Shown here: positions 25,282 through 34,791 of the stretch, in pieces
Layout of the letters: each line of letters begins with the position of its first letter
Numbering within the stretch: the stretch's first letter is position 1
Assembly: GCA_036320915.1 (NCBI GenBank)
Contig: JAXBDG010000008.1
Coordinates: 372,001 to 436,000 of the forward strand
Source of the DNA: Linnemannia elongata
Taxonomy: Eukaryota > Mortierellomycota > Mortierellomycetes > Mortierellales > Mortierellaceae
Length of the DNA: 64,000 bases
Reading direction: 5' to 3'
Notes under the pieces: generated by a model
Seen by the model: the letters and a program-made list of their open reading frames with translations, nothing else
What the model was told of the DNA's origin: nothing
The model's database searches: none
Position numbers and translations under genes: made by a program

Positions 25282-25668
25282 GTGAGCGATGCTAGTTGTG
25301 TGGGTGAAGAAATGCAGAAGGGAAAAGAGTGCAGGGAACCCAAAAGTCAGCTGGATGGCCAATTGGCAAGTAAAGAATAACCCTTAACAGTTATCGCGAA
25401 GGATCTCTCTTCACTTCGCCATCACGCCACCACTTGCCAATCGTCACTCTCTCAGTTCATCATTCACTCAATCGCATCACTCATCACCTCCTCCATTCCA
25501 TAAACATACTCCTGCGTTCACTTTTACTTTAGTGTTCACTCCTCCTCGTTGACTTTTTGCACCCTCCTATTTCTTTCTTGTCAATACACACCACTCAACT
25601 CTAATACCCCTCTCTCTCGTCTTCACCTCTCCCTGCCACAACACACAACACATACATATATCTTCAAG
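25282..25668. promoter_or_regulatory. divergent promoter between CCDC174-like and Ras-like genes
   Basis: A 387-bp region serving both start codons. The right half is a CA/CT-rich leader (ACACACAACACATACATATATC) in front of the Ras-like ATG. No clear TATA box. Confidence 0.4.
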
Positions 25669-26238
25669 ATGGTGCTGTTCTACAAGCTGGTCGTTCTCGG
25701 AGATAGAGGTGTCGGCAAAACAGCATTGACCACCTATTTGGTTTTAAACTACTTTGAAACATACGATGATGTCACTATCAGGGATGATACTTACAGGAAG
25801 TCGGCCGTCATTGATGACCAAAGCTGTCTCCTGGAGGTTCTCGATTACTCCTGTGGTGAAGAATACCTCGCTCTCAGAGATATGTATATCCGCGATGGAG
25901 AGGGATTCCTGTTGGTGTATTCGATCACAGCCCGTTCAACGTTCGACACGATAAAGCGATTCTACGACAGAATTGTGCGAGTCAAGGATTCGGAAAAAGT
26001 ACCAATGATACTTGTCGGCAACAAGTCGGACAAGTCGGCCGAGCGCGAGGTCACCCATGACGAGGGAGCGTTGATGGCCGCGTCGTTGGATTGTGGCTTT
26101 GTAGAAACGTCGGCCAAGGACGGTCTCAACGTCGAGCGGTCGTTTTACAATGTCGTCCGGATGATTCGTCAGGCCCGTGGTGCTGAGGTCCCCCGCCAGC
26201 CTAGGCGACGCAGAAGAAGGGTCTGCGCCATCCTGTAA
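25669..26238 (+). CDS. divergent Ras-family small GTPase with degenerate catalytic motifs
   Basis: Intronless, 189 aa from ATG 25669. G1 is GDRGVGKTAL (Arg at the Ras Gly12 position). Switch I reads YDDVTIRDDTYRK, two residues longer than Ras YDPTIEDSYRK. G3 reads LDYSCGEEY where Ras has LDTAGQEEY, so Gly60 is Cys and catalytic Gln61 is Gly. G4 (GNKSD) and G5 (ETSAK) are normal. The tail is polybasic (RRRRRR) and ends CAIL, a CAAX box predicting geranylgeranylation and membrane attachment. Otherwise the sequence is close to Ras proper (MYIRDGEGFLLVYSI, RVKDSEKVPMILVGNK). The changes predict poor GTP hydrolysis and altered effector binding; this is inference. A leader-side in-frame extension exists upstream but starts in the CA/CT-rich 5' UTR and is not used here. 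Confidence 0.88.
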   Translation: MVLFYKLVVLGDRGVGKTALTTYLVLNYFETYDDVTIRDDTYRKSAVIDDQSCLLEVLDYSCGEEYLALRDMYIRDGEGFLLVYSITARSTFDTIKRFYDRIVRVKDSEKVPMILVGNKSDKSAEREVTHDEGALMAASLDCGFVETSAKDGLNVERSFYNVVRMIRQARGAEVPRQPRRRRRRVCAIL

Positions 26239-27317
26239 ATCACCTTCCAGGATCGAGTGCTTCCCATTTAATCTCTCTTTTATTATCACGACCACCTGAT
26301 ACTTATACCACCACGCACCCACAGAGCTCTCTCTCTCTCTCTCGTTCTCGCTTTCTTCTTTTCCGTCCTCACAATACGCTTTATACCCACAAAAAAAAAG
26401 TTGAAAAGAAAGAAAAAAAATAAAATAAAAAAGAACAAAAAAAACTTCACATGTATTTATTTTGTTCATGCATCACAGGTGTTCAACTTGTTGATGTTTC
26501 TCTTCCGTCCATCTCTTATTCATTTTACTGCCAACCACCATAAAAACAACCCAGGTAGCAACCCAAAACGATAAAAGAGATCGGGCTGTACAATTCACTT
26601 GTAACTACGAAGAGATAGGAAGAAGGGTTCAGAAGTGTGCACCACGGGAAATGGTCAGGCTTGGTATGAGTGATTGACGCCAATGGGAGGCGCTGAGGAC
26701 CAATAATACTGCTTTCAACTTTGTTTTTCACGTCCATTCATGGTCATTTCATTATCTTTTCCTTGCATTTGCACCACGATTTCGTGGGGTTTTTAATGGG
26801 TTTTTTTTTCATGCCTTTTATTGCATGAGGCTACCGGAATAATCGTACTCTTAGTCCTCACAAAAGAAATATTAGGAACAAGAATGTGGTTTGGACAGGT
26901 ACATCGTGTTTCCTTCATACACAGAGCCGGGGACCACGGTGAGGACTTTCGAAAGTGGGGAGGTCCTGACATCTGTGAGGTAGAGGACGAGGACGATGGA
27001 GTTATTGCTGTTGCAAGTACAAGCAATACTGGGCGAGAGAGTGAGAATGGCGGAGAGTGTTGCTTGTTGTCGTTAGTGGTGATGCCGGTGGAATGTACGA
27101 AAGAAAGAGGTGAAAGAAGAAAGAGCCTATAACAAGGAACGCCAGGCCAATGCTTTAACGCCCACTCCAGTTTCATCAATTTTCCCGGGAGGGGGGGGGG
27201 GTTCTCTGATAAACAGAACAAAGGAGGCATTTAGAAGTAAAGGGGACTACAGACAAAGCTCTTCAGTGCATCATCCGCTAGTCCCAGTCCGGTCCGGAAC
27301 CTGGCTCTGCGCAACAA
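26239..27317. other. intergenic region
   Basis: 3' region of the Ras-like gene, including a CT dinucleotide run (26325-26343), then unassigned DNA up to the RNase H element. Short frames on both strands near 26800-27230 resemble no family. Confidence 0.4.
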
Positions 27318-27357
27318 TTGCAGCTGCTCTCCACAGCAATAACAGAAGAAAATAGAA

Positions 27358-29568
27358 CTAGATACAAATGAAGGAGATTCTTCCCATCCTCTCCATCAAT
27401 GATAACTTCCTCCTTCCCGACAAACTCTCCAACAGCCGCTCGTCAGCTGCGCGTGGTTCTTTGGTCGCTCCAGGGCATGTCCGATCCTCATGTGTGGCTA
27501 GCGAAGCGCCACACGGGCAGAAACCATCGTGCGTGATGTAACCATATCCTTGACTCCAGTCACCACGAGGACCTGTGTATTTGGATGTCTTGTCCTTCAC
27601 AGAGATGCCCTGGGTCTGCTCCCACTCGATAGTCGCGGAGCATCGGGGTTTCCAGATCCGCTCTGAGGCCTGCGTCTCCAGGTAGCCAACAAATTTGTGG
27701 AGGACCGTCTTGGCGATGGACTGTGGGGTTCTGAAGACCGCGCACCATTCGGTCAACATGCTCTTTGGGGTGATGCCGCGGAGTAGGTCCGATACGTTCC
27801 ACTTGGGGTTCTCATCGCGATCGGGAGCAGGACTACCGCTGTGCACGGCTCGAGCTCCACCGATAGAGGAGAATCCCCGCACATGATCTGCATCTCGGGG
27901 GGGTCGCCAGTGTATGAGTACTGGTCGCGGGGCTTGACGACCGTTATCCACCGCGCGTTGGTGTTCTCGCTTCCTGGCTGCATTGTAGTTGTTTGTCGCC
28001 TGTACACCCCAATCGTCGATCTTGCCCATAGCCTCCTTCCAGATCGTAGTGGTGGTCTCAGCTGCCGAGGAACAGTTCCAGACATGCTCGTTATCCTCCT
28101 TCTTAAGCTCGCATCGTCGGCAAAGGCATGTTGGGTACAGGTTGGGCTTGCGGGCCTGCATGGAGTTCAGGGTGGGCAACATTCCATGCAGCTTTTTGAC
28201 GTGATGTGTCCGTTGATGAGAGTCTTTGCTATTACTGTAAAAGGTGAAGACTGCTCGCCTGTCGTGAACATGAGCCAAGGTCGAGGTCCATTCCACATCG
28301 TCGATGTCAGGGATCGCCCTCTTCACCCGTCTCTGCGACGTCCAGGCCTGGTGGTGTCGGATTGTCGTTTGTTGTTTGAGGAGTTGTCGTAGGTCGATTT
28401 CAACAAGCGCACCATAACAATGTGCAAAGCTCGTGATATCCGCCTGCTGAGTGAGATCCACCTTCAAGGGTACTGTAGCGCTCTGTGCAGCCGCCTTTGC
28501 CGCCTGATCCGCCAGCTCGTTACCTTGGATGTTGCTGTGTCCTTTGATCCAGACAACCTCAACCCCTCCTGGCCGAGATTCCACAACCTGCCATAGTACC
28601 GCCCAAATACCCGCGTATGTGCTCCTGAATCGTTTCCTCGGTAAGGCATCCCGACGATTCTTCACTAGACGTTGGTACTGGTCCACCACCGACTCGTTGT
28701 CTAATTTGACCACAATGTCTTGTTCCGGAGGTGCTGACAAGACTGCGACTAGTAGACCTATGAGCTCTGACTTGGCCGAGGAAGCATGGCCATCCGTTCG
28801 TCCTTGTACTGTCAGGGGGTTCTCCAGAGCGAGATCCACTACTCCAAAAGCCAGTGACACTTCCGATGTTCCTGAATTCAGAAGAGATCCGTCAGAGTAT
28901 ATAGCTCGAGGGGTGGAGTTGTTGACTGGTGTGTCCTGGATCATGCGTATGGACGCCGCCTCTGTTGGGGACAAGCAAAGGGGGCCGATCTGTGTGGTAA
29001 GGGGACTTGCTATCGACGGTGGTTGAACTTGATAGCATTTTTTCAAGGGAAAACTGATACTTGTATCGAAGGCAGGTTTGTATCGTGATGTCGTGTCCTT
29101 GGGGCGGGACCGTATCTCCTTTGGGCGGGACCGTATCTCCTTTAAGCGTGAAACGACCGCTTGATGTTGTTGATGTAGTGCTTCTGTTTTCTGATGCTGT
29201 TGAAGGTTTCTGGTTTGAATGATTTCCTGCAGGCGTGAAACAACCTGGTGATGTTGTTGACGGAGTGATTCTGTTTCCTGCAGTTTCTCAGCTTGAAGGG
29301 ATTCCTGCAGGCGAGAGGTAACTAGATAGTGCTGTTGACGAAGTTGTAGAGCCCTGTCTTGAAGAGATTCCCGCAGACGAGAGTCTTCTGCTTTCCTAAT
29401 CAGTCTGGTCTCCAGGTCTTCGCGAAGTAAGGCGAGGCGACAAAGGCGGTACTCGTTGATGGCCTCGGTGGCCTGGCGACGTATCCCAAGGGCAACGGTT
29501 TTGAGGCGACTTGAGAGAGACTTGATGCGTGCAGCTGCATTGGCAGCCTGAGTATCGAGTGTTGACAT
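27358..29568 (-). CDS. RNase H-domain protein of retroelement
   Basis: From the first ATG (29568) to TAG (27358), 736 aa. The frame is open without an ATG up to 30060, adding a Pro/Ser-rich segment of about 164 codons after a TGA at 30061-30063. In order: a coiled-coil region built of repeats related to LRQQHxxVxSRLQE (about residues 60-150); an RNase H domain with AIYSDGSLL (first Asp), AKSELIGLL (Glu), VKLDNESVV (second Asp) and IKGHSNIQGNELAD (His/Asp), at about residues 220-355; then CLCRRCELKKEDNEHVWNC, a CCHC-like zinc segment typical after RNase H in LINE-type elements; finally a GFCPCGA segment and the tail SLMERMGR. Host function is not suggested; it looks like a mobile-element protein with intact catalytic residues. 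Confidence 0.75.
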   Translation of the reverse strand: MSTLDTQAANAAARIKSLSSRLKTVALGIRRQATEAINEYRLCRLALLREDLETRLIRKAEDSRLRESLQDRALQLRQQHYLVTSRLQESLQAEKLQETESLRQQHHQVVSRLQEIIQTRNLQQHQKTEALHQQHQAVVSRLKEIRSRPKEIRSRPKDTTSRYKPAFDTSISFPLKKCYQVQPPSIASPLTTQIGPLCLSPTEAASIRMIQDTPVNNSTPRAIYSDGSLLNSGTSEVSLAFGVVDLALENPLTVQGRTDGHASSAKSELIGLLVAVLSAPPEQDIVVKLDNESVVDQYQRLVKNRRDALPRKRFRSTYAGIWAVLWQVVESRPGGVEVVWIKGHSNIQGNELADQAAKAAAQSATVPLKVDLTQQADITSFAHCYGALVEIDLRQLLKQQTTIRHHQAWTSQRRVKRAIPDIDDVEWTSTLAHVHDRRAVFTFYSNSKDSHQRTHHVKKLHGMLPTLNSMQARKPNLYPTCLCRRCELKKEDNEHVWNCSSAAETTTTIWKEAMGKIDDWGVQATNNYNAARKREHQRAVDNGRQAPRPVLIHWRPPRDADHVRGFSSIGGARAVHSGSPAPDRDENPKWNVSDLLRGITPKSMLTEWCAVFRTPQSIAKTVLHKFVGYLETQASERIWKPRCSATIEWEQTQGISVKDKTSKYTGPRGDWSQGYGYITHDGFCPCGASLATHEDRTCPGATKEPRAADERLLESLSGRRKLSLMERMGRISFICI

Positions 29569-30115
29569 TGCGATGGCCAAGTTTTGAGGACTCTTGGCAA
29601 GTTGCTTCCGGTAGTACGTTTTGGACGTGGCATACCTTTTGTTCTCGGTCGTTTGTTTTTTCCTGGTCTCATTGGTGATGCGAAGGATCTCAGCATTGTA
29701 TTCTGCCGCCGGACGGAGGAGACGTTTTCTGCAGGTCTCGTCTAGGTTGTCGACTGCTCGCTCAAAGATACGATCGGTTGAGTCGGATGTAAGAGGTGAG
29801 GGAGTGATGGGAGTGTGGGTAAGTGCTGGAGTGTTGGGAGGAGTATCTGTTAGGTAGGGGAAAGGTGAAGGTCGAATCGGTGGGGTAGGAGGTGAGGGAC
29901 TCGAGGCTGGGACGGGAACGAGAACAGGTGAGAGGATTGGCGACGGAGCAAGGCTCGAGACGGGAGCAGGAACAATGTCATGAGAGAAAACCGGAGACGA
30001 TAATGAGGGGGGAGGGGTGGGTGAGAGTGAGGGAAGAGGAGGTTGAGAAGAGGGTGATAGTCAGGGGGTACTAGTCGCCACGGGGCCTCGTGTATTTTTG
30101 CACGCATTTTTAAGA

Positions 30116-30150
30116 CGCCACCAAATACAGCTACTATTAAATTGGTGGCG
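30116..30150. repeat. terminal hairpin of RNase H element, copy 1
   Basis: Inverted arms CGCCACCAA (30116-30124) and TTGGTGGCG (30142-30150) around a 17-nt AT-rich loop. The same structure occurs at 54232-54264. Confidence 0.7.
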
Positions 30151-30182
30151 TGTATTAAGTACTTATAACTCCTAAATTTAAA

Positions 30183-30186
30183 GTCA
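30183..30186. repeat. target-site duplication GTCA, left
   Basis: GTCA directly before the solo LTR and again directly after it (30590-30593). Confidence 0.7.
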
Positions 30187-30589
30187 TGAAAGAATAGGGG
30201 CCTAGGAGTACTGGGGGTGCTCCTTGGGGGTGATCCTCTATTGCTACGTATCAGCGGGGCTGAGTTGTTCCAAGGTGAAAAGGGGGGTTTAATAAGTAAT
30301 GAGTATATACGGTATGCTAGTGAACTAAGGGTAAGGATAGGTCTTGTACCTGAGTTGTTCCAAGGTGAAAAGGAAGGAACCACTCAGGTCAAGGGAAAGA
30401 GGCTAACTTAAGGTAGTGCTATTAAGGGCAGTATATCAAGGGCGCCGAGGGGGGTTCGAGGGAACCATAATAGGTATGCCTACTCGCTTGCCTGCCGGAG
30501 CAGGCAACGAGGGGGCAATCGGCATTCGGGTGCCGATCATGACATCTTGAGAGATGGGCTTAGAGCTTAAATTGCCCCTGTTTAGGACA
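30187..30589 (-). mobile_element. solo LTR of the Ty3-like family
   Basis: 403 bp, same orientation and nearly the same sequence as the two LTRs of the full element at 48208-54195. The one difference seen is a G-run where the others read GGAGG (near 30282-30287). On the minus strand it begins TGTCCTAAAC and ends TTTCA, the usual TG...CA termini. The 4-bp duplication GTCA shows that this is an independent insertion followed by LTR-LTR recombination. It lies 21 bp upstream of tRNA-Arg. Confidence 0.92.
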
Positions 30590-30593
30590 GTCA
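30590..30593. repeat. target-site duplication GTCA, right
   Basis: Right-hand copy of the duplication flanking the solo LTR; 17 bp then separate it from the tRNA. Confidence 0.7.
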
Positions 30594-30610
30594 CCATCAA
30601 GGAAAAGAGC

Positions 30611-30682
30611 GGTCTGCTGGCCCAATGGAAAGGCGTCTGACTACGAATCAGGAGATTGCAGGTTCGACCCCTGCGTAGATCA
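30611..30682 (+). tRNA. tRNA-Arg(ACG)
   Basis: A 72-nt cloverleaf: acceptor GGTCTGC paired with GTAGATC (two G-U pairs), D arm GCCC/AGGC, anticodon arm TCTGA-CTACGAA-TCAGG with anticodon ACG, variable AGATT, T arm GCAGG-TTCGACC-CCTGC, discriminator A. No intron. A T-rich terminator (CTTTTTTGTTTT) follows near 30705-30720. A solo LTR lies immediately upstream. Confidence 0.93.
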
Positions 30683-32019
30683 CTAAGAGCTTGTGCTCAT
30701 TCCTTCTTTTTTGTTTTGTTGCTCTCGGGTGCACTTTCTTTCTACAGTGCGTGAAAAAAGAAGTTTTTTTCGCCTTGCCACGCGAGAACAGAACCATGCG
30801 TGCAGATATGATGAGCGCCTGTTGAAGCATAGTTGGATTGATTGCAGACTCTTTTCTTTCTTCGAAGTAAGGCTCAGTTCCCCATACTTTATCTTTTTTT
30901 TTCTCGAGGCTCTCGTAGTGCGCATGGGCGGGTCATCAATGACAGGGCTGGGTAAACAAGGCCAGTGATGAATGAAGAGGTACGGGGCAATGGTGCAGCC
31001 GTAAAACGTTTATTTGCTCAAGCACACCATTTTTGCTTTCAAGCGTGTTTGTACCCGCCATTCTCAATTTTAACTTCGAATTCTTACTTTCAATGGCACC
31101 ATCCCCTCCTTCTTCCCGTCACCTTCAGTTCCCTCTGCTTCTCTCCTATTCCCTCACACACACACTCAATCGTCCTTTATCCTCACTCCCATCTTTTCCT
31201 CACCATGTGGAGCAGGAAGAGAGATTTTGCCGCCACCACAAGGAGGCCGGCAGCACTTTGTACATCTCTGCATCACACTCACCCTCTCTGACATGTTGAC
31301 AGCTACCATGCTGGTAGCTGTATCAACAATTGTATACAATTAGGCATAACTGAACCCCAGATTCTACCCGACCGCGGAAACCTCGCACTCCTTCCAAGGC
31401 CACTCATCATATCCATTGCTGAGAACATGGCAAAGGTATGCGTTGCTAGCATTGCTTCTCAAAGGGAAACAGAGACAAGCAAGTGATAGTTTCGAGTGGA
31501 AGAAGGGGTCAACGACATGTCAACTCCGAAGGGGCAAAAGAAAAGATCAATACCCTTCAGCTGATAAAGCGAAAGAAGGGAGGAGGAAGAGAACAGCATA
31601 GCAGGGACAAGGATAAGGACAAGGACGCTCTTATATCCCTGTATCTAGGTATGAAATGTCTGCATGCACATAATTTGCTAACATTGAAGAAACCAGCGCT
31701 CAGACTACACTCATGTTTCTATCTTGATGTCCTCCTTTCTCTCATCTCATCAGCTCTGGCTGCGCGCTCTCTCACCACTAACCCAAGTGTTGTGGAGTGA
31801 CCCGTGAATCAAGTCGTGTCTCGATAGGTGGAGGTAATACAATTTAGTTTTCGTACGCTCTTCTGGCGTAGTCGCACCATTCACCGAAGTGGAGCGCCTC
31901 ACTGCGCCTCGTTGAATAAAAAGACGGTCCCAGGGTGAACTTAAAATCACCTTTTTCATCCCGTTTTTCTTTGCAATTTCCATCAAACACATTCTTGCCT
32001 TCTCACGCCCATTCACGTC
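30683..32019. other. intergenic region before cassette copy A
   Basis: After the tRNA terminator, about 1.3 kb without a recognisable gene. It contains CT-rich DNA around 31100-31200 and a TATA-like AATAAAAAG at 31914-31922, about 100 bp before the F-box ATG. No similarity by eye to the region right of F-box copy B, so the duplication probably begins near the start codon. Confidence 0.45.
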
Positions 32020-34035
32020 ATGACAGACTCTTCCTTGGACGACACCGCCAGCATATCACCACCACCAACACTGGCACACTCTCACTCCGCGATGGGTCGC
32101 GCGCTAGACATCGCAGAAATCTCCTACCTCATCCGTCAAGACTTGCAAGGAACCCACCTAAAATCCGCCGTCCTCGTCTGTAAGCTTTGGTGGCGCCTCT
32201 TTGCTCCTTACCTCTGGGAACGAGTCTTCATCGACGCCAATCTGGACGAGAAGGATCGTGAAGTGTTGGTCAGGAATGGACTTGCGGCGAGGTCGTTGAC
32301 ATTGTCGATTTATGACCCGGAGGATCGGGAGGGAGTTGCGGGATATGTTGTGGACCGCTGTCGGAATGTCGAGGCTTTGCATTTGAAGTTATTTTCGCCA
32401 GACTTGGTGCTTGTTGATGGAGAGGTCATGGAGAGGCGGTTGCGGGAGGCGTGGGAGAACGATGGTGCAGAAGGCAAGGACGCCGATCAGGAACGACAGT
32501 TCGGCATCAGGAGTGAGTGTAAGACCGATCTCCTAGACTCGTTACTCTCTAAGCTGCCCTATGTCTCTGAGCTCACTCTGTCGATTGCGCACGAAGATCT
32601 GAGACCGGAAGTTCTCTGGTGTGTCCCCACCCTGACAAGCCTGAAGAGGCTGACTATCGTCGGTGGGCTTGGCAGTAACGGCTATATCGTCCACAAGAAC
32701 CGACTATGCAATTGGGATGTTATCCTGCGAACCAGTCGAGAGTGCAAGTATCTGAACTCACTGTCTGTCTCGTGGGAGTCGCACAAGACCCAAGACGCCA
32801 ACTTGGACGGACATATCAGCAAGGTCTCCGAGATGTTCGAGACCCTCGAGATTCAGGAGTCGTCGGCGACAGATCAGGCGCCACCACTAGTCCCCAAGAG
32901 CGAGCAGTTCCCAAGTCTGCGAACACTCGCCGTTTCCTCCTGTGAGATGCATCTCTTCCAAATGGACTTTTTCTACCGATCTTGTCCGAACCTGCGTGCG
33001 GTCGAGTTTAAAGTCACCGACACCAGCCCTCTCATTGTGGAGAAGAACCTTAAGGTCCTGGCTCAGTCCTGTCCAAATCTACACTCGTTCAAGTTCCTTG
33101 ACGCCTCAAAGAAGAATGACAGGATCGACTACTCAACATCTCTTCTGACCGGACCATCGACAAGCCTCCACTCGTTGACACTCTCGGTCACAGCACACAA
33201 CAGCCGCACGGTGTTTGGGAACAGCCCCACTGCCGATCGAGATCACACCGCCAACAACAAGGGTGACACGAAATGGACACCTCCAGGATCGATCACATCC
33301 CTCAACATCCGTGATGTCAGATACCCCCAGGTCCTCCTCGACACCATCGCCTCCACTCCCGCCGGGTTAACACACCTCACCATCGACGGGTATATTAGTA
33401 ACTCGTACGCGTTCCGCTATGCCATCTTTCAAACGTTCAACGACAATTCGTTCACGATCATCGATGGGATGTGTGAACGCGAGAAGGATCCTCTCCTGCG
33501 GATGCCGACGTTTGGGTGTCTGGACACATTGGAGTATCTGGATGTTTCGACGCTATATGTAGCTGATAGCAGGAAGCTGTTCAAGATCTTGTTTAGGAGA
33601 GTTCAGGATTTGAGGGTGTTGCGGTTCTTGAAGATGGCGAGAGCACATGTTTTGGCGGCGAATTTGGAGTTGAGCTGGTCGGATGATACTCTTGCCAGAC
33701 AAGACGATCAGCTGGAAGCGACAACCACGGAGTCAACTCTCGAGGCGGAAGAAGAAGAAGTAGTGCAAGACTGGGAGCCATCTGACGACCAAGACCGCGA
33801 AAAGGTCTTTGTGTGGTTCCCGACAGTTGAACACCTCTATCTTCTCGACACCGAGTCCCGTCGGTACCATTCCCGAAACCCGTTCCTGACAGAACATCAG
33901 GCCAGTGCGCTGGTGAGGATGATGCCACGATTGAAGGTCATGTCATTTAATCGTGAGGACGCCAAAGCTGGGTTGGAGGGTATCATTGAGGCGCGCCCAA
34001 AGGTTTCTTTCAACTTTATGATGCGCCAGAAATAA
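32020..34035 (+). CDS. F-box/LRR-like protein, cassette copy A
   Basis: Intronless, 671 aa. Residues about 28-70 (DIAEISYLIRQ ... VLVCKLWWRLFAPYLWERVF) fit a fungal F-box. The rest is a long run of irregular leucine-rich repeats (LTLSIYDPED, LHLKLFSPDL, LTLSIAHEDL, LRTLAVSSCE, LHSLTLSV, LTHLTIDG, LRFLKMARAH). An acidic low-complexity segment lies near residue 560-590, followed by a conserved end, MMPRLKVMSFNREDAKAGL. It would act as a substrate adaptor of an SCF ubiquitin ligase; substrate unknown. It has a full-length paralogue at 61139-63223 on the other strand. The channel gene follows in the same orientation. Confidence 0.82.
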   Translation: MTDSSLDDTASISPPPTLAHSHSAMGRALDIAEISYLIRQDLQGTHLKSAVLVCKLWWRLFAPYLWERVFIDANLDEKDREVLVRNGLAARSLTLSIYDPEDREGVAGYVVDRCRNVEALHLKLFSPDLVLVDGEVMERRLREAWENDGAEGKDADQERQFGIRSECKTDLLDSLLSKLPYVSELTLSIAHEDLRPEVLWCVPTLTSLKRLTIVGGLGSNGYIVHKNRLCNWDVILRTSRECKYLNSLSVSWESHKTQDANLDGHISKVSEMFETLEIQESSATDQAPPLVPKSEQFPSLRTLAVSSCEMHLFQMDFFYRSCPNLRAVEFKVTDTSPLIVEKNLKVLAQSCPNLHSFKFLDASKKNDRIDYSTSLLTGPSTSLHSLTLSVTAHNSRTVFGNSPTADRDHTANNKGDTKWTPPGSITSLNIRDVRYPQVLLDTIASTPAGLTHLTIDGYISNSYAFRYAIFQTFNDNSFTIIDGMCEREKDPLLRMPTFGCLDTLEYLDVSTLYVADSRKLFKILFRRVQDLRVLRFLKMARAHVLAANLELSWSDDTLARQDDQLEATTTESTLEAEEEEVVQDWEPSDDQDREKVFVWFPTVEHLYLLDTESRRYHSRNPFLTEHQASALVRMMPRLKVMSFNREDAKAGLEGIIEARPKVSFNFMMRQK

Positions 34036-34609
34036 ACCTTCGATTTGTTTTTGTTTTATGGGTGCGCTAGATCTGTGAATTGATGAGGGCATGGTTGGTA
34101 CATAAGTGAGGCAAGATGAAATAACACTTAGTGAGTAAAAAGATGCAATGTGAGGAGTTAGGAGGAAAGGGGGAAGAGGGGAAGGAGGGAAGGAATGAGG
34201 GATGCAACGACTATTTTTGCCCATCAGTTTGGAAATGTGAGTTGAGGAAGAAGGTTGAGCTTGTTGAAAAAGGGATACCATTTTGTGAAGGAAGAGCTGT
34301 AACAAATGGTAAAGGAAGTTGTCTGATACTTACATAATATTACTTGCCACCCACACTTACGTTTACAGGAGGCGGGGCTACACTAGGGCTACACAAGGGC
34401 TACACTGGGGCTACACAATATAACTGCGCGGTACGAGCGATGTTTATGCATTTTGTTTGCGGCGGTGTGGTGGGACGCTGGCGTGGTGATAGTGCCTTCC
34501 AGATTAACGAGGAAAAGCACAAAAAAAAAAGGATAAACCATATTCTTTGTGTCCCCTTTTTTCCCCCTGTCAAACGGATTCGAGTGGAGATTTTTTTTTT
34601 GTTTGTTCA

Positions 34610-34640
<31 letters not shown>

Positions 34641-34791
34641 GTTTCCTCGTATTTTTCTTTTGCTCATATTTCCTACCACCTCCAACATCTTTCCTCCATC
34701 TCTTTTTCCTCTTTCCTAGTTCCATCCGCAGCTAAAAAACAACCCGTCACCCCTTACCCTCTCTTCAACTACCAAAACAGTGTGAAAAAAA
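34036..34791. other. intergenic region between F-box and channel genes, copy A
   Basis: 3' region of the F-box gene and promoter of the channel gene. It contains four 11-bp GGGCTACACNN units (34375-34418) and a T22 run around 34611-34640. Partly conserved with 60436-61138. Confidence 0.5.
34375..34418 (+). repeat. tandem 11-bp repeat (4 x GGGCTACACNN), copy A
   Basis: Four consecutive units, GGGCTACACTA, GGGCTACACAA, GGGCTACACTG and GGGCTACACAA, about 375 bp before the channel start. A matching four-unit array lies at the equivalent place in copy B. Confidence 0.75.

Larger units (their letters stand above)
27318..30150 (-). mobile_element. RNase H-encoding retroelement, apparently 5'-truncated
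   Basis: Element on the minus strand, with its 3' end near 27318 and its 5' side at the hairpin 30116-30150 (arms CGCCACCAA / TTGGTGGCG). It carries one long open frame with an RNase H domain and a C-terminal Cys/His zinc-binding segment, the combination found downstream of reverse transcriptase in non-LTR retroelements. No reverse transcriptase is seen, so the copy is deleted, or is a separate ORF of a larger family. A shortened second copy with the same 5' hairpin and the same 3' end sits at 54232-54525 in the opposite orientation. Exact termini were set by comparing these two copies by eye. Confidence 0.65.

Noticed and set aside
26793..27230. Frames on both strands between the Ras-like gene and the RNase H element
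   Set aside because: No recognisable motif, no promoter signal, overlapping frames equally open.
27318..30589. RNase H ORF as internal part of the Ty3-like element with the 30.2-kb LTR
   Set aside because: Only one LTR is present with its own perfect 4-bp duplication, and the ORF has no resemblance to the Gag-Pol at 48456-53750. They are separate, nested insertions.
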